A DNA stretch of 64,000 nucleotides from Syncephalis plumigaleata (Eukaryota; Zoopagomycota; Zoopagomycetes; Zoopagales; Piptocephalidaceae): the NCBI GenBank assembly GCA_025201365.1, contig JAIXMF010000001.1, forward strand, positions 682,001 through 746,000, given 5' to 3'. Positions 1 to 15,512 of the stretch are shown one piece after another. The notes beneath the pieces were generated by a model. It searched no databases, had not been told where the DNA came from, and worked only from the letters and a program-made list of their open reading frames with translations. The position numbers were made by a program, and so were the translations under genes. Numbering within the stretch: the first letter of the stretch is position 1; each line of letters opens with the position of its first letter.

Positions 1-2720
1 ATCTATTACATGAATGCATCTTAGTAAATGATAAGATAGAGATGAATCAAGCAGTAGTACCATTTGGATAACGTGTCCATGTCTCTAATAGTGTTGCACA
101 CACGGTAGCCATTGGTTGTGGTGACAAATCACCTGCCTATATAATCATAGAGTATTAGATATATATATATAGTCTATGTATATATCCAATAATACATACC
201 TTAATAAAGGCGAATATTGTCTCTAGTACTAGTTGCAATGTTTCACCGCTGGCATCTTTAATCAGTTGCATTGCATCAGAAATAACAAATTCACGATATG
301 GACCAACAATACTATGGTTCTTTAATTGCGAATAGCTAGTATTCTATTAGTATAAATAGATCGAGCATGAAAGCAATAGTATTTACCTGTTTAATGCCTT
401 CATGGCGGATACACGTACTGGAATGGAGGCACCCTCTTTGAGTGATAGCACCATTACTTGTACCAAGTTGCTGGCCATCTCTTCCGAGTATTGTTCAGAG
501 AATAGACTACTTACGAGTAGGACACGACTTTGCAAGAATGGGAAATCTAACATAGGCAACGGTGTAAGTGTACGCCATTCAATCGCTGATATGTCATGCT
601 ACGCTGCTTACTTTTGTGTTGGCATCGATTTGGAATCAATCGGTAAACAATCTTGATGAGCAAATTGAATGGGTGCTAGTTGTGCCAATTTATCAATTAT
701 AATATTCGAGTAAGTCCAATGGCTGCGAAACAAGCCTCTTCCGCTCTCCACCTAAGATGTTCATGTTAATGCATGTCTAGACGATATTGATCATTTACCT
801 ACCAATCAGTATTTCCCTGTGCTTGACTCGCTATAGTCGATGTAAATATTTGATTACACGATACTAGCATCGATTGCAGTGTTGGTTCTTCATATCGGGT
901 TAGTAAACTCTAGAAAGGATGATGACAGCGTTGTTAGTGCATTCAATGGTACATCTTGCTGACAATGTACGTAGCATACAACTAACCTGGAATAGATCAA
1001 AGGCAGATGCACGGACACTGGCATTAAATGAATCCTCGTCTTCATCTTGAATAATCGTGCCGCATCTTCCAACCATGCTTCAGCCTACGCCATACTACGC
1101 TTAGTGTATTCCTATATTATTATCATTGTATGAATATTCACCTGTTCCATGTGATTTGCATGAATGTAATAAGCAATGGCATAACCTGCATGAGTAGGGA
1201 TACACCTTGACCTCCTGTTTCTCGTAGAATGACGATGCAGCCTTCTTGCGTACACATTGATGTTGGAACTCCAATTCAGCAATCAATAGTGTTGCAAATC
1301 CTGTGGCATCACCATCTTCTCCTTGACCCGTCCACGTCATTGGTGAATCATCTTTGGCCGATTCACTAATAAATGTATTATTGCCATTATAGTTAAGGAT
1401 ATACACTACATGCTAATGAATATGTGCTATGCTTATTGTAATAGCTATGACAATAACAACAAACAAGGATATAGTTCTTGATGATGCTTAAGATCCGACC
1501 ATACTACCTCGATAATCCTGGCTATTTGCTCTTTCACATTACTAGGAAATGATTGCACGATAACCGATAATGTCTGATTCATTAGCATGTTAGTATAGTT
1601 GTTTGCCACTCATAACAAGTATATATATATATATATGTCACTTACTCGAATGGCTTCAAGTTTCAACAGACAGATGTCTCATCTGCATTCTGTAGACTCA
1701 ATACACGGAAGAATCCCTCGAGCCATTGTGGCAATAGAGCATCGCTATTTCATGCACTTGTTTCGGCTGAGTCTCCTTGATGGTGTACAACGCTTCTAGA
1801 CAGGTGCGAAACACTTTAATAGCGCGTGCTCGTGTCATAGCAGGATACACTTCATCGGAGCATACGACTCGGAATAGTTCTTCAGATAACACGGTACTAC
1901 CATGCCAATTTGTTGATCACAATATCCACCTGTAGTATTTCTAGTAATGATTAAGAAGCGTCAACTATTTGTAATGACACGTAGTGCTATGTAATTACCA
2001 TACAAAGACACTAGTACGCCATGAGTCAGGCCGACATTGCCATTACGTAGTAATTTAATTAGTGAATCCAATAGGTTTGGCCATTGTTCAGGCCAATCCT
2101 GATGTGCAATCTTGGCTACTACCGATGCCTATTTCCATTCGTTTACTATTAGTCTATATAATCATATATATACGCGCTACTTACAAATGCTGTACGGATA
2201 TTACGCTCAGAATCACCTAATCCTACCAATGCTCCTTCGCGTATAACAGCTTTTATCTTTTATTTATTCATTTAGTTATTATCAATACATATACATATGT
2301 ATATCAGTATATCCGTACCTCTGCAGGTGGTTCCGGTGAAATAAAATTCTCCATTTCGTGCGACCAATGGACATCTACATAGTTCTTGAGTGCCAATGCT
2401 GCGGCGTATCTACTTTACGGTTAAACAGTAATAACTACTATGTAATAACAGTGGCATGCTTGCTACTCGCGAACTGTAAAAGGATATCTGACGCACGTAT
2501 TCTTCTACGCTTGTTTCCATGGCACAGCGTAATAGTACAGCTGCATAGTCTTTATGTTTCGAGAGAGATATTATAATACTGCTTACACGATAGTGCAAGT
2601 ATTCATTGACTTACCAGGTGCAGTAGTTTCCATTCGACGCAAGTCCAATTCAGCCTGAAGTCGGACATTGGCATCGACAGCCATTGATTGACCTAATAGC
2701 TGGCATACTGTCGCCTCCAT
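1..2720 (-). CDS. importin-9 / Kap114-family nuclear import receptor (3' end beyond window)
   Basis: Karyopherin-beta family import receptor that carries cargo such as histones through the nuclear pore in a Ran-dependent way. The minus-strand start at 2720 opens MEATVCQLLGQSM, followed by short exons whose peptides track importin-9: LALKNYVDVHW (about 2335-2410), IAHQDWPEQWPNLL (about 2060-2130, the conserved DWPE.WP motif of the importin-beta N-terminal region), RARAIKVFRTCLEALY (about 1780-1850), IQDEDEDSFNASVRAS (about 1000-1060) and LVQVMVLSLKEGASIPVRVS (about 420-500). At least ten exons with GT-AG introns of 50-80 nt. The IQDEDEDSF exon needs a one-base frame correction near 1058. The C-terminus lies left of base 1. 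The start faces the gene at 3334. Family assignment is firm; exon borders are approximate. Confidence 0.82.
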
Positions 2721-3333
2721 GATAACTCGATTATATACGTGGAATAGGAAATGTCTTTCGATAGAAAGTACACAAACACGTACGCGTATGAAATTCAAGA
2801 AAAAAGGCAAAAAAAACAATGGCAAGTGGAGGGACAAAAGATGGCTATGATTAAACCATTTCGCGATTATTTATTACTGTTAATCTCCATTACAATCATA
2901 CGCGCATTTTGATGATAAAAGCATTAACATGATATTAATGAGAACCGATTAGTGTACAAGTTGTTATTAGCGTATTCATTAGTAATATATGTCAATCGCC
3001 AATAGCATATATCCATGCAATATGGCAACTCTATCTACATCGTCATCATTCATGTATGTATGTATGTAACATGCAAATGACACCGAGTAGTTATCGATCA
3101 ACGAGTATGCCAAGCTTATATTGCCCCATTATGATAATGTGACCATCCCATTCCTTTTCCTGGAGTATACGTCACATATATTCTCTGCCACTCCTCTGCT
3201 TCTTTACTTCTTTCTTGTATTCCACCACCGCAACCAACTTGTCTACTCTATCATCATAGTGTGATTACTGCTCTCTGTTCATCTTTACCGCTACCACCAC
3301 CACCACCACCACTAGCCATTCTTCTTTCTTACA
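2721..3333. promoter_or_regulatory. divergent intergenic region, importin-9 / orphan 154-aa gene
   Basis: 613 bp between two starts pointing away from each other, so it should hold both promoters. It is AT-rich, has a short GTAT run near 3053-3067, and a CAC-triplet tract at about 3291-3312 just before the plus-strand start. No gene is visible. Confidence 0.4.
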
Positions 3334-3798
3334 ATGTCCAACACTGAAAGCACAGGACAATTCCGTCTTATGGTGGTTGAAGGTATCAAGGGCGGGTTTG
3401 CTCCTCCTAAAGTGCGTAGTGCTGTGGAGGTGGAAGGCGATAACTCTGGTGCGGTTATTGTTCACGCCACGGAAGCGGATGGACAGCTATCGAACGAAAG
3501 AAGGCGACTGACCGCTGAAGAAGCGCAAGCCTTTGCAAAGAAGATCCGTGAAGATTTGTCGGCACTGCCACGTCAACCGGATCCACCCACTCAAGACTGG
3601 TATGATATGGACGTTGGTATAGAGTTCTCCATGGACGGATTCTACTGGTCTAACGGTGCATCAAGTGGCTGTGGACACGTACCACACGAGGAACAGCTAT
3701 CGATCAATTCTAAGCAGCAATTCGGCGATGTAGTCCAGTATTTGCAGGAATTGGCCGCCGATCGAGCTGAGCATCCCTCTGACAAAGATATTGTTTAA
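3334..3798 (+). CDS. conserved-looking hypothetical protein, 154 aa, single exon
   Basis: I do not recognise this protein. It is one uninterrupted exon from an ATG after a pyrimidine-rich leader to TAA. It has no signal peptide or membrane segment; it is acidic and soluble, with a helical charged stretch (RRLTAEEAQAFAKKIREDL, about residues 57-75), then an aromatic patch (DWYDMDVGIEFSMDGFYWSN, about 89-108) and a Gly/Cys/His patch (SSGCGHVPHEE). The C-terminus is charged. Codon choice and the absence of stops, with unrelated sequence in the other frames, support real coding. It shares a divergent promoter region with the importin-9 gene. Function unknown. Confidence 0.6.
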   Translation: MSNTESTGQFRLMVVEGIKGGFAPPKVRSAVEVEGDNSGAVIVHATEADGQLSNERRRLTAEEAQAFAKKIREDLSALPRQPDPPTQDWYDMDVGIEFSMDGFYWSNGASSGCGHVPHEEQLSINSKQQFGDVVQYLQELAADRAEHPSDKDIV

Positions 3799-4412
3799 AA
3801 TGTGCAATATATCTATATATCTATATGTGTGCCTAGCTAGCTTATTAGTATGTAGAATCAATGTGATGACATGGTAAATGAGCATAAAACAAATGTTCAT
3901 CGTAGTATTTAGTGTGCTTTACGTGAGTAGTTTGACATTGACATGTTAATGCCAGTAAAATTATATTTGTATTGAATCACATCATTACTATGAAGAACTA
4001 GACCAGTAGAGTAATCTAAGAATGCGTATAATACAATCTAACATCTACTCTATATACACTAGAAATAGTAAACGGCATCCTATCTATCTATTCATTGATG
4101 ATGATGATGACGATGATAGACTAGGCCTATCTTCATATACTAATAGCTTATCCTTCATGAATAATGAGATCAAGGTAAGCCTAAACTAGCGTGAATGGAA
4201 TAGTGCATACCAATACAAACAATATACGCACATGTCCTGTACCAAACTAGTTATTGTTTCGTCTTCGTATATACAACTCAACTACGGTGGTTTACCCTCT
4301 TCCATCTTTTATTTGGCACCTACCAATTACGGCCAGTAGCATTTTAGCTCATTACTTTTTTTTCCGTACTCTCTCATTTCTTTTTAGTTCTACGACCAAC
4401 AAAGACGTTATA
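3799..4412. other. intergenic, 614 bp
   Basis: AT-rich spacer with a GAT-triplet tract near 4096-4118 and a pyrimidine-rich leader just before the aminotransferase start. A frame stays open from 4254 into the gene, but its peptide (many F, S, T and L) looks like translated 5' UTR rather than a targeting peptide. Confidence 0.4.
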
Positions 4413-5847
<1,435 letters not shown>

Positions 5848-6823
5848 GTGATTAAGTGATTGAGTGATTGCATATCATCCATCAGTAAAGTGATTATTAG
5901 CTGTTATTGAGTAATATTCTATATTGTTGTTATATCCTATTCAATTATACTACTTGACATGTATGATGATGTATACACGAATGATAAATGGCACATTTCT
6001 TATTCATTCATCTTTCATTCAATCTTTAAACAATAATGCATCAATGGATAATTACGCGCTATCAATTCAACATCATCCAATCCTATACACATTATGAGAT
6101 AATTAGGACGAATAGAGTAATGAGAAATGAGAAGCAGCTAAATGATATAAGGTGATAATAGTAGTAGTAGTAATGGATATATGAGTATGATGCGGAGAGA
6201 GTATGACGAGAGCAAACAAAGAAATGATAATGATATATAATGAAGATAGCTAATGATAATGGAGTGTAATCAATAGTTAAATGAAGATGAAGATGAAGAT
6301 ATGAAATGAGTCAAATAAGAAAAGTAAAGGCATAAAAACTCAAACTATGACTACGAATGATGACGATGGATATGATATCATAGATCGAGTATTGGGAAAA
6401 GAAAGAAAGAAGAAAGTAGTGAGTAAAGTCAAGATCTTTGAATGGTAGACGACAACAAAGAAAAAGAAGCAAAGTAAGTCAATAAGGATCATTTTAGACA
6501 AGGACGGCAAGATATGCAATATGAACGTACGTGTCTATTCATGAACAGAATCCTTACTACTGACCAAGGAAGAGGAAGCGAAGGAAAGGAAATGAAGACG
6601 AGGAGTGCGTTGTCGTAGAATTCTTCTTGTTATAAACGATATAAAGAAAGCAATATATCCACAATGATCACAAAAACAGACACACACACACACATACACA
6701 CCAGCGGTAACAACAACAACAACAGCGCACAACTACTAAAGAGAAATTTACGAAATAGAAAACATAAACACTTGTCTAGTCGAATGTTTCTTTTTTCCTC
6801 TCCTCATCCTTCTCCTTCTCCTC
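5848..6823. other. convergent intergenic region, purine-rich
   Basis: About 1 kb between two facing 3' ends. The plus strand is strongly A/G-rich with GAAGAT and GATAAT repeats (about 6160-6480), which on the minus strand makes a pyrimidine-rich 3' UTR for the RNA-binding protein gene. A CA run lies at about 6679-6702. No coding potential seen. Confidence 0.4.
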
Positions 6824-8960
6824 TTATTCGGCAATAACTGGAGCAGATGCTGGTGTTGCATTTGTCGGTGCAGTGCCATTGCCACCAGTGGCAGCATTGT
6901 TGGATGCGGCGTGTGTGCCATCGGCCAACGAAAGCTTTTGTTCCATAGCCCGTAAGATTGTTCATGTTTGTATTTTCAGCGGATGCAACACCCGCAGGCA
7001 TGGGCTGTGTTGTATTGCCATCGGCTGTAGTTACACTGAACATTGGTGTTTGCATAGGAGCTTGCATCGTGTTATAAGGCATTTGTTGCGGTGGTGAGAC
7101 ATACGTGTAGCCGGGATAGCCTCCGGCATTCTGGTAGATGGCACCACCTGCTGGGGGAGGTAATGGACTATATAACATAATAATGGTAATAATAATTGTA
7201 TAAGTCATCAATGAGGGTAGGTTATTATTTCAGTAGACATACCCGCCCTGATAGAATTGCATAGCTGCTTGTGGTGGCAAGGCGACACCTGGTACAATGG
7301 AGTTAACCCCGTCAGGACCAGCACATAGCTCATGTTTGGCGAGGACTATCAATGATTGTTAGTTATACGTAGAAAGAAAAACAGTGACAAATATTCATCC
7401 AGTTACTTACACCGTCATCGGGCATGTTAGGATCACGTCCCTTCCAAATACGCTTGCGTGCCAACTGTCCCTTCAACTTCTTCTGAGCGGGCGAGTCGGC
7501 AAAGCGAGCTTGTAATGGTAAGCTGGAGCCAGGCATTACGAAACCGTTGAACTTTTGAATTACAGCCACGGCAGAATCGCGTGATTCCATACTATGATCA
7601 TTATTGACATCGTTATTTACTAATATTCAATATCACCTGTATATAACTTACCGAGCAAATCCTACACCACGACTCACATTGTTATTGTCACGGAGAATAC
7701 GATGTGAAAGAATCTTATACGGTTGGAATAGTTCTTCCAATTTCTAAATGATATACTGATGGTTACATCTCTATTATTCATTAGAAGTTGCCTAGTAACT
7801 ACACTTACCGCTTCGTCAAAGTCTAACGGTAGATTAGACACGTAGATATTGGTCGAATTGGGATCCTGTAGATTTTTTAATTTTGTACTAAAGGATTCCT
7901 ATGATGTGGTAGTAACAGCATGAGATAGATGCACATAAAAATGAATAGTATCAACATGACGCTTACCTTGGCGAATGAAGCCTGGAAACCTTTGGCATTA
8001 AGGGCATTGATCGAGATACGCGCCTGATCCTCGTTGACGTACATGACAAAGCCGTAACCTTTGCACTCGCCTGTCTTCTGGTCGATAATGGCTTTTGACG
8101 ACACGATAGCACCGAATCTAATTTGGTATACATTCATATTAATCAATCATCGCTAGCATTACAACATGTATACTATAAGTTAACACTTACGTTGCACACA
8201 TTGCGTGTAGTCCTTCATCGGTAGTATTGGCCGGTAGACCACGAATATAGACATTGGTGGTGAGACTGAGACCTTGAGCTGCAGCGGCACTGCCGGCAAT
8301 ACTCAAGAACATGTCATAGTCTTGATGGCGTGAAGCGCTGCTACGAGCATAGTTGCGACCATTGCCGCCATTGAAGGATGGTGTAGGCGAGGGACAACCG
8401 CTCAATCTTGGTGAACTAGGTGCCGACGAGATGGCCGATAGCGTCGGACTCATCTGGACCGGTTGCAAGAATGGCGAGGTGTGATTCTGCGAGTAAAAGT
8501 AATACTGGGCCGCTGTAGCCGATCCACTAGGTGAAGCCGATGGCGACTGGTAGATGGCAGCACCTGCACCGCCTACAGGTGCCAGATACGGCGACTGCGA
8601 GGGAAATGGCGATACTGAGCCTGTCGGTCCTAGAGGCGGGGTCTGAGCATAGGCTACTGGCGACATACCGGCATCGCTGTAGTAAGCCTGAGGCGCCACT
8701 GGATACGACTGCACGGGGAAGGCAGGGTAATAAGCACCGAACGCGTTCGGGTCGTGTTCATAGCCTACTGGAGGTCCACCGGCTGGGGCACCTACGTATT
8801 GTGGCGCATGTTGAGGCGAGGCAGCCGAGGTGTAAGCGACAGCTTGAGTGCCATCCGTGGCATTGAGTGACGCAGAACCAGTGGCATTCTTGTCGTTGGC
8901 ATTGGCTGTAGCAGTGGCGACATCTCCCGATGAAGCAATTGGTTCGCGATCGTCCGACAT
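6824..8960 (-). CDS. RBMS/MSSP-type RNA-binding protein with two RRMs
   Basis: Likely mRNA-binding regulator. Exon 1 (8960 to about 8191) encodes a roughly 220-residue low-complexity Ala/Ser/Pro/Tyr/Gln-rich region and the start of RRM1 (TNVYIRGLPANTTDEGL). The next exons give the RRM1 RNP1 motif KGYGFVMYV and RRM2, with NIYVSNLPLDFDEAKLEELF and SRGVGFARMESRDSAVAVI, which resemble the animal RBMS1/2/3 pair (IRGLPPNTTD, SRGVGFARMES). A second Gly/Pro/Gln/Tyr-rich tail follows. Near 6948 the frame must shift by one base (probably a GGGG read as GGG) to give a natural Ala/Thr/Asn-rich tail ending APVIAE at 6824-6826. Five or six exons. The disordered flanks suggest granule or scaffold behaviour (inference). 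Confidence 0.82.
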
Positions 8961-11502
8961 TACGAATCAACAGCGCGTCCTAAATCAAATAACAAAAGAT
9001 GATGCAAATAAACGATAAAACTAGATACTGGAAGGTGCAGAAGCAAGAGAAGATGATGTAATCAACAAAAGACACGACGATAGTTAGCTAAGAGATAAGG
9101 TTATTGAGTAACTGACGCTACAACAAGGGTAATAAGTAGGAGTAGAAGTAGTAGGAGTAGTAGGAGTAGTAGTGTAGTAGCTATGGAGTGGTAGTGATAG
9201 TAGTAGTATAATTGCTAGAGGAGTTTGAAACGGAAAGAAGAGGTGTGCGTGTGTGCGTGTGTCTGGTTAAAAAGAAAGCCTTTACGTTTTGTAAATCAAT
9301 GAGACATGAGGTGTGTGTGCTGTGCTGTATGCTCTGTGTGTGTTATTCGGTGATGGATGAATTAAAGTGAGATAGAAATAGAAATAGCTAACTAAATGGA
9401 TAGACACTCATATACTCATACTCACTCATTCATTCACTTTTGTGTTCCTTGCATCCCAGTCACAACTTGTACTCTCCTCGTACACGTACACACGCATACA
9501 CATACACACCTAATCATCTACACGTTCATCATACATGATAGACAATGGAGTAGTTATGCTAATGCAGGACAATAAAGCCTAATGAATAGACATGCTCATT
9601 GCCAACTATTACTACTACAACTACTAGAATAATCTAGTCATTAATGAACATTGTATTCGCATAGACAATGCAAGAATGGCAGCCCATTTGTAAAGTGATG
9701 TTCGCTTGGCAAGGACGCGCACATACAATGGAATTGAGTGTAGGGAAAAGAACAAAAGTGGCATTTCCCTTTCGTCACATTGGTGGCCTTGACCCTCCCG
9801 CATGCCACATGATTCTACCCGTGTAAAACGACGATTGCCTTCCATGGCAAGTTCTTTCCATAGTATGGTATGGTATGGAATGGAAAGCCAGAAACAAGTC
9901 TATAGACGATAATACTGCATGACTTGTATCATCATAGATTGACGCAACATTTTGAATTATTTCTTTTTTGTTACTGTTGCTTCCCATCCATGTCCAACTC
10001 AATCGTGATCATAAATCACATAAAACAAACTCATATAATGCAATAACAAATCATGCGCTTCGTGCTTATTCATCAGGATCATATTTACCGTTTTATCAAT
10101 GCAAGTGACAATAGCACGCTTTTATCTACAACGAGTGTAGCGTATAATGAATAACAGAAAAAAGGGTAGAAATCGATGTGCTCACTCCTTGATGATGATT
10201 GCTATTGCTGCGTAGATGCTAGTTAAGTGTTACTTGTTTTTCGTGTTGACACGCTTTAAACCATAAAATATGGATAGATTGACTTTTTGATTACTTGCAA
10301 CGAACGAGTATACAAGCAAACAAAGAGAAAATGTGTGAGAGAAAGAGAGAAAGAGAGAGAAAGGTAAGAAGGTGATATAGAGACAAATACACGAAAAGAA
10401 ACAGAAAGTAGACAAGTAGAAAGGATAATTCAACAACAACAGATGATGATGATGATGATGATGATGATGTACAATCAAATATACCAATATAAAAAGGTAA
10501 GTGCTATTGAAATTAAATACAATTAAATCGGCGTTTTAAAGGAATCCGATGTATACTTTACTGTTAGAGTGATTCAACGATTAGAAAGATAGATAGAAAG
10601 ATAGAGAGAGAGAGGAAAAGCGTTGCGAAGGAGATACCCCACAAGGGGAATGCACATAAATTGTATGCCATACTGACGTGATTCCTCTTCTTCCCTTTCT
10701 GTTCCTGAGGAGAGTCGTTGTTCTACGCATGATCGATTACTCACCAATGGTACGTGACGAGAATAAGTATGACGTTGTGATTGCTATTGTCATGTGCGAT
10801 AGCAGACATTGTATCCTTCAATATCATGCAGTATAAGTGATCTGTTAAGGAGGTTGAAAAGAAAAGCGAATGCACCAAGCTTATCGTGTATGCAGGATGA
10901 TTTGTGCATTCTCAACGGTCTAGTTCTATTGCCGAAAATGTTGAACTAGTAATTGTATTGTATGTATAATAGATCATCTATTGATTTGTGCCATTATTAG
11001 TGCAATTCAATTAAGAAAGGATAAAGGTTAATAATAGATCCGTTAGAAAGATGATTCATCGTGTAAGGATTGCGTGTTAATAATCATAATATGCTTGCTA
11101 TAAGGGCAGGGCATGCTTTCGTCATATGACCATGTATCAAGTGAAGATGACTCTATCATAATGGCTATTTGCATAGGAACGAGATATACAATTTGATTCA
11201 AGAGAAACGCTTGTAGTTTTGACCTTAATGAATTGAAAGGGGCTACTACTAGATGAATAGAATACACATAATGGTAAGAAAGGAATACTTGCCATTAGAT
11301 GATTGAACTTGAATGTCAACAGGCATATTATGTAGTTGTAATAGATTATGGTGGAAACATTTGTACGTGTTTAATGGTAAAAGGTGTATTTTTCTCATTG
11401 CTCGATTTCTTTTTTATTCGTTTATTTCTTTGCTTATTTTACACGAACTTGACGCGTATATTCATTACTACTACTAGCACATTCGTGTTCACTTCTTAAA
11501 CA
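8961..11502. promoter_or_regulatory. long divergent intergenic region, 2.5 kb
   Basis: Separates the RBMS-type gene from the Swi5 gene. It holds TAG/GTAG-rich runs (about 9130-9210), GT-rich tracts (about 9243-9345), CA-rich tracts (about 9480-9510), a GAGA-rich stretch (about 10335-10365), (GAT)n at 10442-10469 and a GATAGA/GAGA run (about 10590-10620). Short open frames here have low-complexity peptides and I do not call them. The RBMS-type gene may have a long 5' leader here. Confidence 0.35.
10442..10469. repeat. (GAT)n microsatellite
   Basis: About nine uninterrupted GAT units in the intergenic region upstream of the Swi5 gene. Confidence 0.9.
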
Positions 11503-12406
11503 ATGGAAACAATAGTGTCTACTGACAAAGTACGACAGTATTTCATTACGCGTCAGTCAATACTGGTGGACGAGAACGTGTTCACCGGTGTCATTGCTTC
11601 CTTGTCTGACATTACTCAAGCGTTGAACATGTCAGTAAAACAAGTAAGCGCGGCATTATCCACGCTAATTCGTCTTGGTGAACTGTAAGAATACGCGATA
11701 TTAATGTATGATACGACTAATAGATAGCTATATATATATATAATGACTATAGACGTGAACTTACCATTCATGGTGTTACCTCGGGTTTAACGGTCTATAG
11801 TGCCACGTCTAAACTCTGTCCTATTGTTACTGCAACTACAACAATGCCACAAACATCCAAATGTCATGATGTAAGTTGTTATTTGTCAACGTGTAATAAG
11901 CAATAGTGCTAATAATGAATGATGCTACGATAGAGTAATGAATCTCCTACTCGTTCATCCTCTTTGTCATCCGATCCCAATGCTAGTGTAAGTGTCAATC
12001 CCATTAGAGTAACCAATAAATACTCATTTGAATAATAGTTACGATCCATGGTGGAATCACTTGAACAAAAGTGTAAACAACTAGAAACGGCATCGACATC
12101 TAATGACAAGTAGGTGTATATTACTAGATACTGCAAATATCTATTACTTATAATCTACTCCACTAGCAGTAGTAGTGATTTATTAGCTGAGGATCTCGAA
12201 GTATTTATGCAACAGTTGCATGATTATAATGAAATTAAAGATATTGGACAAATGCTACTAGGAAAGGTAAGTGGGTGTACGTGTAGGATACCGTGGCAAT
12301 GCTATTCATACATTCATTCATTCATTTGTAGTGTGCGGAATTCGAGGGTTGTACCATTAAAGAGATGCATGAACGATTTGCACTTCACAAGGAAGATATG
12401 GCCTAG
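11503..12406 (+). CDS. Swi5 recombination mediator with N-terminal winged-helix-like extension
   Basis: Swi5 pairs with Sfr1 to stabilise Rad51/Dmc1 filaments in homologous recombination. Six exons keep frame: 11503-11684, 11753-11870, 11934-11987, 12039-12109, 12167-12266, 12332-12406. The C-terminal half is clearly Swi5: a coiled-coil start (SMVESLEQKCKQLETA), then LHDYNEIKDIGQMLLGK and GCTIKEMHERFALHKED, matching the family's HxYNEIKDIGQMLLGxLA and KELYERFGL signatures. The first roughly 80 residues are not part of standard Swi5. They contain LSDITQALNMSVKQVSAALS then TLIRLGEL and RELTIHGVTSGLTVYSATS, a helix-turn-helix plus wing-like pattern. A Ser/Thr/Pro-rich linker joins the halves. 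Identity of the Swi5 half is firm; the wing domain is inferred by pattern. Confidence 0.85.
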
Positions 12407-12787
12407 TTCAATGTCATATACATATATTATCATTACTAGATTCATAAGAAGATACAATAAAGAAATATACATGCCGTTGTTCAACAACAGCAACAACTAG
12501 ATTGACATGGTTCAACTAAACTATTCGTTATTCGCTATTTGTTTCTTCGTTTCTTTTTACTATTCGTATATTGATGAAATAAAGCAAATATTTGCAGCAT
12601 TTGTACACACAGACGCGTACATACTTAAAATCACACCGTTTTTATTGGTAAACGGTTATATATATGAGGAGAACAGAGTAAGAATAAGCGCGTCTTTCTC
12701 GTTCCAATTCTCTCTCTTGTGTGAATGAGTGTGAAAAGTGTGAGTGGGTAAATGGGTAAGTGAGAATGAGAATGAACGTTTCTCTTA
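12407..12787. other. convergent intergenic region, Swi5 / ATP synthase beta
   Basis: 381 bp between facing 3' ends, AT-rich, with AATAAA-like signals on the plus strand near 12456 and 12579. No further gene seen. Confidence 0.35.
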
Positions 12788-14679
<1,892 letters not shown>

Positions 14680-15188
14680 GATGGATTGCCACAAAGAAAA
14701 GGATAATAGGGTGTATAAATGAGAGAGAAAGGGAGGAAGAAGAAAGCGGAAGCTTCTCCTAGTTAAACGGAATAACAGGCGTCATCCGAATGGTCCGCCA
14801 TTATTCATTACACACACACACGCACGCATATATTTGTCCATCATCGGACAGATGATATCCGTATACATACGCGCTATACACACATATACGCATACGCACA
14901 CACACACACACATACAACTGCCATTATTGTTATTTTCATTTACACAGATAAATAAACTGTATTAATATCCTAGATTATTAGATATTACGAGTATCATTAT
15001 TATAACAATGACTAATGTCTCTTGTATATATAATTATCATTTATATATAAGCTTATAGTAAGTAATCCAGTAAATAGACTAGCTATATTGCATCTGATAA
15101 TTGTCGACGTAACTATCCTCAGTATAAAGTCAGCGCTGTGTTATACTACAAAATAAACGCGGTGTTATTAACCGGAGGAGAACGGAAT

Positions 15189-15229
15189 GACTGAGGGGTT
15201 GCACCCCGGACCTTTTTTAATCCTCAGTC
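15189..15229. repeat. GC-rich inverted repeat / hairpin
   Basis: GACTGAGG at 15189-15196 pairs with CCTCAGTC at 15222-15229. An overlapping inner hairpin GGGGTTGCACCCC lies at 15195-15207, followed by a T6 run. It is compositionally unlike its AT-rich surroundings. It could be a structured RNA, a transposon end or a binding site; none can be shown here. Confidence 0.55.
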
Positions 15230-15333
15230 GCCTTGTGAAGATTGTCTAAAAACTATCACTTTTTATTAGGACAATGATTAGACATCCATTAATGGATGAC
15301 ATGCGAGTCCTTTTTATCGATTGGCTGCTATAC

Positions 15334-15383
15334 GCTCACTCACTCACTCACTCACTCACTCGCTCACTTGCACTCGCTCACTC
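15334..15383. repeat. (ACTC)n microsatellite
   Basis: Tandem CACT/ACTC units, slightly interrupted at the 3' end, in the F1 beta/F1 delta promoter region. Confidence 0.85.
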
Positions 15384-15512
15384 ATCGGATGTAGACAACT
15401 GAGTAGTTAGCTGTTACTACTACTTCCGCTATTACTGCTACTACTACTACTGCTGCTGCTACCACTAACACTACTACTTTTGTCACTTGTCATCGATCTA
15501 CACATTTTTATC

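Larger units (their letters stand above)
14680..15512. promoter_or_regulatory. bidirectional promoter region between F1 beta and F1 delta genes
   Basis: 833 bp between two divergent F1 ATP synthase starts. It contains CA-rich runs (about 14811-14830 and 14875-14912), an AT-rich core (about 14930-15090), a GC-rich palindrome (15189-15229) and (ACTC)n at about 15334-15372. Shared control of the two subunits is an inference from the arrangement; I see no specific factor site I can name. Confidence 0.45.

Noticed and set aside
4254-4412. Mitochondrial presequence for the aminotransferase
   Set aside because: The upstream in-frame peptide is aromatic and Ser/Thr-rich, lacks an arginine-rich amphipathic helix, and looks like a translated leader.
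9624-10002. Overlapping minus-strand open frames upstream of Swi5
   Set aside because: Two short overlapping frames with unrelated, low-conservation peptides and no splice structure.
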